A DNA stretch of 64,000 nucleotides from the NCBI RefSeq assembly GCF_000716785.1, contig NZ_JNYY01000005.1, positions 310,001 through 374,000 of the forward strand, in the 5' to 3' direction. The notes beneath the pieces are model-generated. The model was not told the DNA's origin and did no database searches. It saw only the letters and a list, made by a program, of their open reading frames with translations. Within the stretch, counting starts at the first letter, position 1. Each line of letters opens with the position of its first letter. Made by a program: the position numbers and the translations under genes. Positions 32,786 through 41,873 of the stretch are shown here, in pieces. This stretch comes from Amycolatopsis vancoresmycina. GTDB taxonomy: Bacteria > Actinomycetota > Actinomycetes > Mycobacteriales > Pseudonocardiaceae.

Positions 32786-33608
32786 AGGGCTGCCCCTCTG
32801 CGACGTGTTCGACGATCTCGATCGCGGTGCCCGCGTTGAGCGCGGCCTCGATCTCCTCGGTGGGTGTGGCCTGGCCGGTGATCAGCAGGTCGTAGTCGCC
32901 GACGTCGCCGTGGGCGTAGGTGGCGGTGCGGCCGAACTTCGAGTGGTCGACGACCAGGACGTTGTGGTTCGCGACCTTGAGGGCGGCCTTCTTGAGCTCG
33001 GCGTAGTCGCGGTCCGGGTGGAAGAGCCGCCCGACGGCGACCGCGGTGACCGAGACGAACGAGACGTCGGCGCGGATGCTGTCGAGCAGGTTGATGACCT
33101 CGGGGCCGGCACAGGAGTCGTACTCGTGGCTGTAGCGGCCGCCGGCGAGCACGACGTCGACCTTCGGCCCGAGCAGCCGGGCGGCGTGCAGCGAGTTGGT
33201 GACGACGGTGAGGGCGTCGATCTCGGCCAGCCGCCGGACCAGCGGGAGGAGGGTGGTCGAGTCGTCGACGAAGACGGTCTGGCCGGGCTGGACGTGGTTC
33301 GCGGCGGCGTCGCCGAGCGCTTCCTTCTCGCCGTGGTGGAGCGTGTCGCGGAAGCGGGCGGCCGTCTCGATGGTGAGCGCGGGGTAGGCCTCGACCTTGC
33401 CGCGCAGCTTGCGGAGGAGCCGGCGTTCGGCCAGGTCGTCGAGGTCGCGGTGCATGGTCATCAGGCTGACCTTGAACCTCGTCGTCAGGTCGTCGATCCG
33501 GGCTTCACCCTGCTCGATGACGTGGTCGAGGATGTCCTGCCGCCGCTGCTCGACGGCAGCGTCGGAGGGCCGGGTCTTCCGGTCTCCGGGTGCTGTGCCG
33601 CCGCTCAC
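32775..33608 (-). CDS. DeoR-family sugar regulator
   Basis: Repressor-like protein of 277 residues. N-terminal DeoR helix-turn-helix (about 20-75, R-I-D-D-L-T-T-R-F-K-V-S-L-M-T-M-H-R-D-L) and a C-terminal phosphosugar-sensing domain (D-D-S-T-T, then V-T-N-S-L, L-A-G-G, and D-H-S-K-F-G-R). Directly upstream of xylB with overlap, so it most likely controls its own operon in response to a sugar phosphate. GTG start. Confidence 0.9.
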   Translation of the reverse strand: MSGGTAPGDRKTRPSDAAVEQRRQDILDHVIEQGEARIDDLTTRFKVSLMTMHRDLDDLAERRLLRKLRGKVEAYPALTIETAARFRDTLHHGEKEALGDAAANHVQPGQTVFVDDSTTLLPLVRRLAEIDALTVVTNSLHAARLLGPKVDVVLAGGRYSHEYDSCAGPEVINLLDSIRADVSFVSVTAVAVGRLFHPDRDYAELKKAALKVANHNVLVVDHSKFGRTATYAHGDVGDYDLLITGQATPTEEIEAALNAGTAIEIVEHVAEGQPYDS

Positions 33609-33664
33609 ACGGCATTCTTACCAGATTTGGTGCGCGAAGTTAACAGAGAACTCGATAAGTCTTC

Positions 33665-35104
33665 TCAGGACGTGAGCGAGCGGATCGACCGGATGGCTTC
33701 GGGGATGGCGTGGACCAGCCCGGAGGCCGAGGTCGGAGCGTTCTGGGCGGCGATCGCCCCCGCCAGCGAGTGCACGTTCGCGGCGGCGGCCGCGGCCAGC
33801 CAGGGGTCCAACCCGGCCGCCAGCAGGGCGCCGACCAGGCCGGACAGGACGTCACCCGAGCCCGCCGTCGCCAGCCAGGCTCCCCGGGGCGTGTTGATCG
33901 CGACGCGGCCGTCCGGGGCCGCGATCACCGTGCAGTGACCTTTCAGCAGGACCACCGCGTCGTACTTCTTCGCCGCTTCACGTGCGGCCGTCACGCGGTC
34001 CGGACCCGGCTTGTGGCCCATCAGGCGCTCGTACTCGCCCGCGTGCGGGGTCAGGACGAGCGGCGTGTCCGGGTCGCGGGCGTCGAGGACGTCCGGGTTC
34101 TTCGCGATGATCGTCGTCGCGTCGGCGTCCGCGCACACCGGGACGCCCTGGCCGAGGACGTACCGCAGCACGTCACGGCCCTCGGAGCCGGTGCCGATGC
34201 CGGGGCCGACCGACCACGCCTGCACCCGGCCGGCGTCCGCGACCGTGCCGGTCGCGATGATCTCCGGCCACTGCCCGCGGACGACGTCGGCCGCGTGGCC
34301 CGCGTAGCGCACCAGGCCCGAGGTCGCGCGGACCGCCGAGCCCGCGGCGAGCACCGCCGCACCCGGGTAGGTTGCCGAGCCCGCCGCGATGCCGACCACG
34401 CCCTGGCTGTACTTGTCGTCGTCCGGGCCGGGCACCGGCCAGGCCGCGGCAACGTCCACGATGTCGAGGCGCCGGAGGTCGGGGTCCGACAACTCGAGGC
34501 CGATGTCGACGAGGACGACCTCGCCGCAGTGGACGGGCGCGAGCGCGTGCACCGGCTTGAGCGCGCCGAACGTGACGGTTTTGGCGGCCTGCACGGCCGG
34601 GCCGTCGACCGCGCCGGTGTCCGGGTCGACGCCGCTGGGCAGGTCGACCGCGACGATCGGGGCCTCGACCAGCTCGACGAGCCGGGCGGCGTCGGGCCGC
34701 AGCGAGCCGCTCGCGGAGATGCCGACGATCCCGTCGACCACGACGTCGGCCTTCGCGATCCACTGTGGACCGTCCGCGGCGGGCACCGCGCGGCCGCCTG
34801 CCCGCTTGAGCGCCTGCAGACCCTTCGCGTGTGCCTTCGCGGGGTTGAGCAGGATCGCCGTGACGGCCACTCCGCGGCGGCGCAGGAACGCTCCGGCCCA
34901 GAGCGCGTCACCGCCGTTGTCGCCGGAGCCGACGAGCAGCACCACCCGGCGGCCGGAAACGCTGCCGGTGTGATCCTCGAGGAAGTCCGCGATCTGCACC
35001 GAGAGCCCGAAGGACGCCCGCCGCATCAGCTCGCCTTCCGGCGTGACGGCGAACGCCCGCCCCTCCGCCTCGCGAATCCGTTCCGTGGTCCAGATTCCCT
35101 GCAC
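33665..35104 (-). CDS. nnr: bifunctional NAD(P)HX epimerase/dehydratase
   Basis: Repair enzyme of 479 residues. The N-terminal epimerase domain (YjeF-N, about 1-210) has G-S-G-D-N-G-G-D-A-L and V-D-L-P-S-G-V; the C-terminal ADP-dependent dehydratase domain (about 225-479) has G-S-A-T-Y-P-G-A, T-P-H-A-G-E and the G-S-G-D-V-L-S-G phosphate loop. It restores NAD(P)H from hydrated forms. It lies 17 bases after glmS on the same strand, as Rv3433c lies near glmS in Mycobacterium. Confidence 0.94.
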   Translation of the reverse strand: MQGIWTTERIREAEGRAFAVTPEGELMRRASFGLSVQIADFLEDHTGSVSGRRVVLLVGSGDNGGDALWAGAFLRRRGVAVTAILLNPAKAHAKGLQALKRAGGRAVPAADGPQWIAKADVVVDGIVGISASGSLRPDAARLVELVEAPIVAVDLPSGVDPDTGAVDGPAVQAAKTVTFGALKPVHALAPVHCGEVVLVDIGLELSDPDLRRLDIVDVAAAWPVPGPDDDKYSQGVVGIAAGSATYPGAAVLAAGSAVRATSGLVRYAGHAADVVRGQWPEIIATGTVADAGRVQAWSVGPGIGTGSEGRDVLRYVLGQGVPVCADADATTIIAKNPDVLDARDPDTPLVLTPHAGEYERLMGHKPGPDRVTAAREAAKKYDAVVLLKGHCTVIAAPDGRVAINTPRGAWLATAGSGDVLSGLVGALLAAGLDPWLAAAAAANVHSLAGAIAAQNAPTSASGLVHAIPEAIRSIRSLTS

Positions 35105-35121
35105 GGCGGGGCCTCCCGCGA

Positions 35122-36984
35122 TTACTCGACTGTGACGGACTTCGCCAGGTTACGCGGCTTGTCGACGTCGTACCCGCGGGTGCGGGCGATCTCCGCGGCC
35201 AGCACCTGCAGCGGCACGGTGGAGACCAGCGGCTGCAGCAGCGTCGGCACCGCGGGGACCTCGATGAGCTCGTCGGCGAACGGCCGGACGGTCTCGTCAC
35301 CCTCTTCGGCGATCACGATCGTGCGGGCGCCGCGGGCCTGGATCTCGCTGATGTTCGACACGAGCTTCGAGTGCAGCACCGCGCGGCCCTTGGGCGACGG
35401 CATCACGACGACGACCGGCAGGCCGTCCTCGATCAGCGCGATCGGGCCGTGCTTGAGCTCGCCGGCGGCGAAGCCCTCGGCGTGCATGTACGCGAGTTCC
35501 TTGAGCTTCAACGCGCCTTCGAGGGCGACCGGGAAGCCGACGTGGCGGCCGAGGAAGAGGACGGCCTTGGAGTCGGCGATCCGGCGGCCGAGGTCCCGCA
35601 CCTGGTCCACAGTGGACAGTACCTTCTGGACGGCCGCGGGCATGGCCTCCAGCTCGGCGAACTCGCGGGCGACCTCGTCCGGGTACTTCGTGCCGCGGGC
35701 CTGCGCCAGCGCCAGGCCGACCAGGTAGTTGGCCGCGATCTGGGCGAGGAACGCCTTGGTCGAGGCGACGCCGATCTCGGGCCCGGCGTGGGTGTAGAGG
35801 ACGGCGTCGGACTCGCGCGGGATCTGCGCGCCGTTGGTGTTGCAGACGGCGAGGACGCGGGCCTTCTGCTCCCGCGCGTGCCGGACGGCTTCGAGCGTGT
35901 CCGCCGTCTCGCCGGACTGGGACACGGCGACGACCAGCGTGTCGCGGTCGAGGACCGGGTCGCGGTAGCGGAACTCGGACGCCAGCTCGACCTCGACCGG
36001 CAGGCGCGTCCAGTGCTCGATGGCGTACTTCGCGACCAGGCCGGAGTGGTAGGCCGAACCGCAGGCGACGACGAAGACCTTGTCGACGTCGCGGAGGTCC
36101 TGGTCGGAGATGCGCTGCTCGTCGAGGATGATCCGGCCGGACTCGAAGTGCCCGCGCAGCGTGTTCGCCAGCGCTTCGGGCTGCTCCTCGATCTCCTTGA
36201 GCATGAAGTACTCGTGGCCGCCCTTCTCGGCGGCGGAGAGGTCCCAGTCCACGGTGAACGGCTTGGCCTGGGCGGCGTCGCCGTGGAAGTCCAGGACGTC
36301 GTAGCCCTCGCGGGTGATGACGACGAGCTGGTCCTGGCCGAGTTCGACGGCCTCGCGGGTGTGCTCGATGAAGGCGGCGACATCGGAGGCGACGAAGTGC
36401 TCGCCTTCGCCGACCCCGACGACCAGCGGCGACGACCGGCGCGCGGCCACGATCGTGTCCGGGTGGTCGGCGTGCGTCACGACCAGGGTGAACGCACCTT
36501 CGAGCCGGCGGCAGACGGCGGCGACGCTGGCGGTGAAGTCGCCCTTGGTGTCGCCTTCGGTGTACGCGCGGGCCACCAGGTGGGCGGCGGTCTCGGTGTC
36601 GGTGTCGCTGGCCATCTCGACCCCGTCGGCCTCGAGCTCGGCGCGGAGGGTGGCGAAGTTTTCGATGATGCCGTTGTGCACGACGGCGACGCGCTGGGAG
36701 GCGTCGCGGTGCGGGTGCGAGTTCCGGTCGATGGGGGCACCGTGAGTGGCCCAGCGGGTGTGCCCCATGCCGGCGGTGCCGCCGAAGCGCTCCCGGCCGA
36801 CCTCGTCGAGCCGGCCTTCCAGGTTGGCCAGCCGGCCCGCCTTGCGCTCGACGGTCAGCGCACCGGCACCGTCGAGGACCGCGACACCGGCCGAGTCGTA
36901 ACCGCGGTACTCCATGCGCCGGAGCCCGCCGAGGACGACGTCCAGAGCCGGGCGGTGCCCGACATATCCCACGATTCCACACAC
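35122..36984 (-). CDS. glmS: glucosamine-6-phosphate synthase
   Basis: Glutamine-fructose-6-phosphate aminotransferase of 620 residues, first enzyme of UDP-GlcNAc synthesis. The GTG start was chosen so that cysteine 2 precedes G-I-V-G-Y, since this cysteine must be the N-terminal nucleophile after Met removal. The glutaminase domain (1-240, R-W-A-T-H-G, N-G-I-I-E-N) is followed by two SIS domains (S-Q-S-G-E-T-A-D-T, S-T-K-A-F). No glmS ribozyme-like structure is apparent upstream, as expected outside Firmicutes. GlmM is encoded 7 kb away. Confidence 0.96.
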   Translation of the reverse strand: MCGIVGYVGHRPALDVVLGGLRRMEYRGYDSAGVAVLDGAGALTVERKAGRLANLEGRLDEVGRERFGGTAGMGHTRWATHGAPIDRNSHPHRDASQRVAVVHNGIIENFATLRAELEADGVEMASDTDTETAAHLVARAYTEGDTKGDFTASVAAVCRRLEGAFTLVVTHADHPDTIVAARRSSPLVVGVGEGEHFVASDVAAFIEHTREAVELGQDQLVVITREGYDVLDFHGDAAQAKPFTVDWDLSAAEKGGHEYFMLKEIEEQPEALANTLRGHFESGRIILDEQRISDQDLRDVDKVFVVACGSAYHSGLVAKYAIEHWTRLPVEVELASEFRYRDPVLDRDTLVVAVSQSGETADTLEAVRHAREQKARVLAVCNTNGAQIPRESDAVLYTHAGPEIGVASTKAFLAQIAANYLVGLALAQARGTKYPDEVAREFAELEAMPAAVQKVLSTVDQVRDLGRRIADSKAVLFLGRHVGFPVALEGALKLKELAYMHAEGFAAGELKHGPIALIEDGLPVVVVMPSPKGRAVLHSKLVSNISEIQARGARTIVIAEEGDETVRPFADELIEVPAVPTLLQPLVSTVPLQVLAAEIARTRGYDVDKPRNLAKSVTVE

Positions 36985-37303
36985 GCACACCAGCCTAACG
37001 AGGGACATTCGGCGGGTTGACGGGGTCCGTGAACCGCCTCCAACCAGGGCGAACACCCGACTGGGTGGTTCAAACCAATGCGGTGCACTCGGACGGTCGG
37101 CTCGCGCACCTGGAAGGTCGGCTCGCGTACCCGGCCGGTCGGCCCGCGTGCCTGGACGGTCGGACGGCTTGGGCAGCCGAAACTGTCGGTGCCTGCCGGT
37201 AACGTGGAAAACGGGGGGCGCCCCCGCGGGCGGCTGGATGCCGCGGGCGGCGCGCCGGGGCGCGGGCGAGCCGGGGGCGGGCGCGCACAGTAGGGTTCCG
37301 GCC
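36985..37303. other. 319-bp divergent region glmS / hydrolase
   Basis: Promoter region for both divergent genes. It holds the 21-bp tandem repeat at 37094-37156 and, to its right, a very G-rich stretch (about 37210-37285). No open frame with coding character. Confidence 0.55.
37094..37156. repeat. 21-bp tandem repeat, three copies
   Basis: Three head-to-tail units starting GGTCGGCTCGCG or GGTCGGCCCGCG, followed by a fourth degenerate unit to about 37176. Period is exactly 21 bp. Sequence differs from the GCGGGCATC arrays at 4615 and 59513, so it is a separate repeat with the same period, here in a divergent promoter region. Confidence 0.75.
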
Positions 37304-38128
37304 ATGGCCAGCAAGCCCAAGCAGCTGCTCGCGGAGTTGACGCACCCCGGTCCGCACGAGGTCCTGCGGGGCGATCTCGCCCTGGTCGGGCTGCCGGGCG
37401 TCGTCTACACGCCCCGGGCCGGGCTCGGGCTGCCGGCCGTCGCCTTCGGGCACGGGTGGTTGCAGCCGCCCGATCGGTACCGGCAGCTGCTGCGGCACCT
37501 CGCCAGCTGGGGCATCGTCGCCGCCGCGCCGGCCACGCAGCGGGGGCCGCTGCCGTCGCACCGGCTGCTCGCCGCCGACCTCCTGACCACCCTCGACGTC
37601 GTCACCACCGTGCGGCTCGGGCCGGACGGCATCAGCGTCGACCCCGCCAAGCTGGGCCTCGCCGGGCACTCGGCCGGCGGTGGCTCCGCCGTCCTCGCCG
37701 CCGCTCAGGACGCGCAGAGCGAGAAGCCGCGGATCAAGGCCGTCGCCACCATCACCGCCGCGCAGACCCTTCCGCCGGCGTCCGAGGCCGCGAAGACCAT
37801 CACCGTGCCCGGCCTGCACCTGGCCGCGGAGGAGGACCTGGTCGCGCCGTCCGTCGCGCACGCCGAGGCCATCGCCGGGGCCTGGGGCGGCGACGACGTC
37901 CAGCTGCGCTTCCTCGGCAAGGCGTCCCACCTGGGCGTCACCGAGGGCAGGCACTGGTCGCAGCTGATCATGCACGGCAAGCCGCACCGCAAGACTCAGC
38001 AGCTCACGCGCGCCCTGTTCACCGCGTTCTTCCTCACCCACCTGACCGGCACCGACAAGTACCGGCCCCTGCTCGAGGCGGACGTCAAGCGCGCCCCGAT
38101 CGAGCGTGAGGAAGAGCCCGCCCGCTGA
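37304..38128 (+). CDS. dienelactone-hydrolase-like alpha/beta hydrolase
   Basis: Cytosolic alpha/beta hydrolase of 274 residues without signal peptide. Nucleophile in G-H-S-A-G-G-G, upstream oxyanion strand V-A-F-G-H-G-W, acid near A-A-E-E-D-L-V, and the histidine in K-A-S-H-L-G. The ATG gives the start used by homologues; the frame remains open far upstream through GC bias. It appears to correspond to Rv3438, next to glmS in Mycobacterium. Substrate unknown. Ends seven bases before the convergent gene. Confidence 0.85.
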   Translation: MASKPKQLLAELTHPGPHEVLRGDLALVGLPGVVYTPRAGLGLPAVAFGHGWLQPPDRYRQLLRHLASWGIVAAAPATQRGPLPSHRLLAADLLTTLDVVTTVRLGPDGISVDPAKLGLAGHSAGGGSAVLAAAQDAQSEKPRIKAVATITAAQTLPPASEAAKTITVPGLHLAAEEDLVAPSVAHAEAIAGAWGGDDVQLRFLGKASHLGVTEGRHWSQLIMHGKPHRKTQQLTRALFTAFFLTHLTGTDKYRPLLEADVKRAPIEREEEPAR

Positions 38129-38135
38129 GCCGGCC

Positions 38136-38594
38136 TCAGACCAGCCAGCTCGTGCTGGAGAAGTCGTCCTCGTCGTCGGGCTGACGCGCGTGCCGCCCGC
38201 GCCGCGGCGGCTCGGGGGCCGCCGCCGGCGGTTCCGGGGCCGGCTCCGGGTGGGGTGAAACCGCCGGGGTGCCGTAGCTCGGCGTCGGGTAGTTCGTGTA
38301 GCCGGTGTCCGCTTCCTCGTCGTGGACGCCGAACTCCATCAGCGACTCGCGGGACTTGTCGGCCAGCGTCTTCTCCGTCGCCCAGCCGCCCGCGCTCTGC
38401 TTGCGCTTGTTGAGCTCGTCCATGTGCTCGGCGTACTTCTGCGCCGCGGCCAGCTCCTGCCGCATGCCCTCGCGGGCCTGCTGCTGGGCCTCGGCGAGCC
38501 GGCGTTCGCGCAGCCCGCGCTGCTCGTCCTGCTCGCGGGCGGCGGCTTCCATCGTCGAGATCGCCGCGCGATACCGGTCTTCGGCGCTGCTCAT
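38136..38594 (-). CDS. type VII-associated cytosolic protein with DDEDDFS tail
   Basis: Hydrophilic protein of 152 residues. Residues about 1-70 are a charged coiled coil rich in Gln, Arg and Ala (R-E-Q-D-E-Q-R-G-L-R-E-R-R), followed by a Pro-rich linker and an acidic end D-D-E-D-D-F-S-S-T-S-W-L-V. It is encoded right after the 843-residue secretion-target-like protein. The acidic F-S ending recurs in the 112-residue protein at 49766. Function unknown; a chaperone or adaptor for the upstream protein is possible. Confidence 0.7.
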   Translation of the reverse strand: MSSAEDRYRAAISTMEAAAREQDEQRGLRERRLAEAQQQAREGMRQELAAAQKYAEHMDELNKRKQSAGGWATEKTLADKSRESLMEFGVHDEEADTGYTNYPTPSYGTPAVSPHPEPAPEPPAAAPEPPRRGRHARQPDDEDDFSSTSWLV

Positions 38595-38613
38595 CGGCCC
38601 TCCTCGGCCCTCG

Positions 38614-41145
38614 TCACCGGTCGTACCGGATCGAACGGTCACCCTCGTCGTCCAGCGAGCCGCTGATCCGGCCCTTCGCGCCGGACGTCTCGAACACGCC
38701 ACCCTCGATGCGGTACTGGCTGGGCCCGCGCTGCTGGTCGCCGCCACCGCCGCCCGGGGCGCCGCCCATGCCGCCCATCATGCCCATGCCGCCCATGCCC
38801 GACATCGCGCTCGCGCTCGACGAGCTCGCGGCCGCCTGGTGCAGGCCGGGGTCGACCGGCGTGGCGCCGAGCCCGCCGCCGCCGTCGGACATCGGCAGCG
38901 AGGCGTCGCTGCCGGTCTGGACGCCCGGGTCGAGCGACACAGCGCCCGCGAAGTCCGGCGACCCGCCGCCGGTGACGGCGGAGCCGAAGTCGCTCGCGCC
39001 GGCCGTCGTGGTCGCGTCCCCGGAACCGGCGCCGCCGCCAGCGCCCACGCCCACGTCGGCCGTGGCCACCGCGGGCTCGGCTCCGGCGCTGCCGCCGAGG
39101 TCGCCCTCGAAGCCACCGGGTGCGGTGAAGCCCGACACGCCTTCGCTGCGCGTGAAGCCCGGGTCGGGGGTGGCCGGCGCCGGGTCCTTCGTCAGCGGGG
39201 ACTCGGCGTTCGGGTCGTGCCGGACGTCCGAACCGGCCGGGCCGTCGGGCACCGGCTTGCCGTCCGCCTTGAGGCCGTCGCCCTTGAGGTCGGCGGCCTT
39301 CGGGTCGTCCTTCTCGTCCAGCGTGTACGTGGTCGGCTCGCCCTTGCCGTCGTCGACGGTCACGATCGTCGGCCCGTCCGGGCCCTCCGGCCGCTCGGCG
39401 GTGATCTTGAGGTTGCCGTCCTGGATGTGGATCTTGCCGTCCGGGCCCGGCTTGTAGCTGCCGTCCGCGCCGGGCTGGCCCTCCTTGACCGCCTGGCTGC
39501 CCTGCGGGCCGAAGGACGCCTTGTCGCCGTCCTTGCCCGCGCCGTCCTTGCCCGCCTCGGCCTTGTCGTCGTCACCCCAGTCGAGGTGGTAGTCCTTCTT
39601 GTGGCCGTGGCCGTCGTCCACGGAGATGTCCTGCTTGCCCTCCTTGTCGGGCTCGGACATCGAGATCGTGTTGTCGCCCTTCTTGACCGACACCGTGTCG
39701 GTGTCGTCGAGGTCCTTGATGGCCTCGCCGGTCTTCGGGTCGATCGGGTACGGCTGCCCGGTCGCCGGGTCGACCTCCAGCGGCTTCCCGGTGATCGGGT
39801 TCTTGCCTTCGTCCGGCTTCGGCGGCTCCTCGGCCTTGGGCGGCTCGGCCGCCGACGGCGTCGTCGTGCCGCCGCCCCCGGTCCCGGTGCTGCCCGTCCC
39901 GGTGCTCCCCGTGCTGCCGGTCCCGGTGCTGCCGGTATTCCCGGTGTTGCCCGTGTTCCCGGTGTTGCCGGTGTTGCCGGTGTTCCCGGTATTGCCCGTG
40001 TTCCCGGTGTTCTTGGCTTCGGTCAGCTGGTTGCGGTAGCCGTCCATGTACCGCGCCAGCGCGCCGAACTGCTGGTCGATGGTCTGCTTGGCCGCCTTGC
40101 ACGACCCGTCGAACGCGGTGATCAGGCTCTTGTACTCGGTCGAGAAAGCGCCGTCCCGCCAGTAGCGGCAGACGTTCCGGCCGTATTCCTTGTTTTCGTC
40201 GTTGAAGCCGCAGTCGTCGTTCTGCAGGCGCTCGGCGAGGTTCGACGGATTGCCGTTCTTCGCGTTGACGGCGTCGATCCAGCCGGCGACCTTCATGAAG
40301 TCGTCGAACTCCCCGGTGTCGCCGTTGGCGATCTTGAGGACGTCCTTGGCCATCGGGATGTCCGCCTCGGCGATCACCGGGCGGTGCAGCTGCAGGACCT
40401 CGTCGACCTTCTTCTTCACCGCGGTGTAGACCTGCGAGACGGTCTCCGGGATCAGCTTCGCCGCCCCGTCGATCTGCTGCGACAGCTCCTTGGCGTGCGG
40501 CTTGAGCGTCTCGTCGTACTTGATCTCCGCCGCGTTGGCGCCCTTGCCCTTCCACTCGCCGAAGAGGGTCTGCAGCTCGGTGTCGCTCTTGGTGAGGGTG
40601 TCCTCGACGACCTTGTGCGCCTTGCCGAGGTCGTCGGCGTCGCTCAGGAACTTCTGGTACTGGATCCCGCGGTTCTCGTGGAACTTGTCCTTGAGGTCGG
40701 TCTGCGAGTTCTTCTTTTCGCCCTCGCCGCCCTTGATCTGGTTCCAGACCTCGTCGGTCCACTTCGCGAGCAGGTCGACCGCCACATTGCCCTGGTCGAG
40801 CTGTTCGTCGGAACTCTTCGCGCCGGCCCCCAGCGTCGGCGCGGCGATTCCGTCGAGGTTCTTCTTCGCCTGGTCGCGTTCGGCGGTCTGGCGCTGGTGT
40901 TCCTGGTTCTTGGCCGCCGACTCCTGCTTCGCCTCCGAGACGATCTCGTCGGTGTCGTCCGAGTCGAAGACGTCGTACCCGCCACCGCCGTCGGAATAGT
41001 TCTCGATGTACTTCTTCGCGTACTCTTCTTCTTCGTCGTTGAAGTTGAAGGTGTTGCGGTCGTACTCCTCCATGAGCTTCGTCTTCGTGTCCATGGACAC
41101 GTTCGGGTCATCGAGGACCTTCTTGATTTCGGCCCAGTCAGCCAT
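38614..41145 (-). CDS. large WXG-containing type VII secretion substrate candidate
   Basis: Protein of 843 residues. The helical N-terminal third contains a W-K-G motif near residue 198 in a helix-turn-helix setting, as in WXG/LXG-like substrates. Then come a run of Asn-Thr-Gly repeats (about 379-402), a hydrophilic Pro/Asp/Lys-rich middle, and a Gly/Met-rich end (G-M-G-G-M-G-M-M-G-G-M-G-G) with R-Y-D-R at the terminus. No signal peptide or membrane helix. It overlaps the EspC-like gene by one base. I infer export by a type VII system; no enzymatic domain is recognisable, so it may be structural. Confidence 0.75.
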   Translation of the reverse strand: MADWAEIKKVLDDPNVSMDTKTKLMEEYDRNTFNFNDEEEEYAKKYIENYSDGGGGYDVFDSDDTDEIVSEAKQESAAKNQEHQRQTAERDQAKKNLDGIAAPTLGAGAKSSDEQLDQGNVAVDLLAKWTDEVWNQIKGGEGEKKNSQTDLKDKFHENRGIQYQKFLSDADDLGKAHKVVEDTLTKSDTELQTLFGEWKGKGANAAEIKYDETLKPHAKELSQQIDGAAKLIPETVSQVYTAVKKKVDEVLQLHRPVIAEADIPMAKDVLKIANGDTGEFDDFMKVAGWIDAVNAKNGNPSNLAERLQNDDCGFNDENKEYGRNVCRYWRDGAFSTEYKSLITAFDGSCKAAKQTIDQQFGALARYMDGYRNQLTEAKNTGNTGNTGNTGNTGNTGNTGNTGNTGSTGTGSTGSTGTGSTGTGGGGTTTPSAAEPPKAEEPPKPDEGKNPITGKPLEVDPATGQPYPIDPKTGEAIKDLDDTDTVSVKKGDNTISMSEPDKEGKQDISVDDGHGHKKDYHLDWGDDDKAEAGKDGAGKDGDKASFGPQGSQAVKEGQPGADGSYKPGPDGKIHIQDGNLKITAERPEGPDGPTIVTVDDGKGEPTTYTLDEKDDPKAADLKGDGLKADGKPVPDGPAGSDVRHDPNAESPLTKDPAPATPDPGFTRSEGVSGFTAPGGFEGDLGGSAGAEPAVATADVGVGAGGGAGSGDATTTAGASDFGSAVTGGGSPDFAGAVSLDPGVQTGSDASLPMSDGGGGLGATPVDPGLHQAAASSSSASAMSGMGGMGMMGGMGGAPGGGGGDQQRGPSQYRIEGGVFETSGAKGRISGSLDDEGDRSIRYDR
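39932..40012 (-). repeat. 9-bp tandem repeats coding for Asn-Thr-Gly
   Basis: About nine copies of a 9-bp unit, on the plus strand variants of GGTGTTGCC and GGTGTTCCC, encode an Asn-Thr-Gly run in the 843-residue protein. Third-position changes between units show that the amino acids are conserved while the DNA drifts. Confidence 0.85.
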
Positions 41146-41459
41146 CAGCGGTTACCCCCGGCCTGGTTCGCGGTCGCCCCGGCGTTCGCTTCCTGGGCCG
41201 TGTACTTGCCGCCGGCGGTCCCGATTCCGCTGCCCAGGTTCAGCAGGGCGTTCGACAGCCCGGTCAGTCCCGCGCCGATCTCGTCCATCCCGGCCTTGTA
41301 CTTGCCGAAGCTTTCCTGGTGCACGCGGCCGAAGTCCGCGGCGACGATCTCGGTCGGCGCGACCTTCTTGGCTTCGGCCGCCGGGTCGTCGGCGACGTCC
41401 GCCAGGCGGATCTGCGCCCGCGTCATCGCCTCCGAACTCGCTGCATACCCGTCCGGCAT
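41145..41459 (-). CDS. EspC-like type VII secretion target
   Basis: Small helical protein of 104 residues matching the EspC/DUF2580 group: A-A-D-F-G-R-V-H in the first helix hairpin, then F-G-K-Y-K-A-G-M and a second helix ending T-A-G-G-K-Y-T-A-Q-E-A. Proteins of this group are exported by ESX systems, often as partners of a larger protein encoded next to them; here that is the 843-residue protein, whose gene overlaps by one base. ATG start chosen from the family layout. Confidence 0.8.
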   Translation of the reverse strand: MPDGYAASSEAMTRAQIRLADVADDPAAEAKKVAPTEIVAADFGRVHQESFGKYKAGMDEIGAGLTGLSNALLNLGSGIGTAGGKYTAQEANAGATANQAGGNR

Positions 41460-41612
41460 GGTCGCTGCCCCCTTCGATCCCACAGTCCCTGGCTCACGTT
41501 CCGGGACTGTGACGCGCCCGGACCCCGTTCGGTGCCGTCGCAGATGCACACAGAGTCTAGCGTCCGGCCGGGCGGCGGACCTGGGCTTCCGCGAAGTGCA
41601 CCCGCCCGGGAG

Positions 41613-41873
41613 CTACGCCCGGGGGCGCTGCGCCGCGACCGCCTCGGCGATCACCTCGGCGACGCCGCGGATGTCGACCAGCCGGTCGAGCTCGTCGATG
41701 TCGACCGAGACGCCGTAGGTGACCTCGGCCCGGGCCAGCAGCTGGATTCGCTGCCGGGACGTCATGCCGAGGTCGTCGAACGGCGTGGTGTCGGCGAGCC
41801 GCTCCGGCGGGATCTCCAGCGCGAAGGCGATGATCCGCCGGATCTCCTCGACGTAGGCCCCCGGGTCAGTCAT
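41613..41873 (-). CDS. acyl carrier protein
   Basis: Carrier protein of 86 residues. The phosphopantetheine serine lies in D-L-G-M-T-S-R, flanked by the usual helix-loop pattern (F-D-D-L-G, then I-D-I-D-E-L). The start overlaps the end of the fatty-acyl-AMP ligase by eight bases, so the ligase most likely loads this carrier. D-L-G-M-T-S replaces the common D-L-G-x-D-S, as in some FAAL-linked carriers. Confidence 0.87.
   Translation of the reverse strand: MTDPGAYVEEIRRIIAFALEIPPERLADTTPFDDLGMTSRQRIQLLARAEVTYGVSVDIDELDRLVDIRGVAEVIAEAVAAQRPRA

Noticed and set aside
36985..37303. glmS ribozyme or riboswitch upstream of glmS
   Set aside because: No structure resembling the Firmicutes ribozyme; the region is explained by tandem repeats and promoter sequence.
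38305..41718. 1137-codon plus-strand frame opposite the 843-residue protein
   Set aside because: Low-complexity Arg/Val/Leu sequence; the minus-strand frame has WXG features, overlap with an EspC-like gene and third-position drift in the Asn-Thr-Gly repeat.
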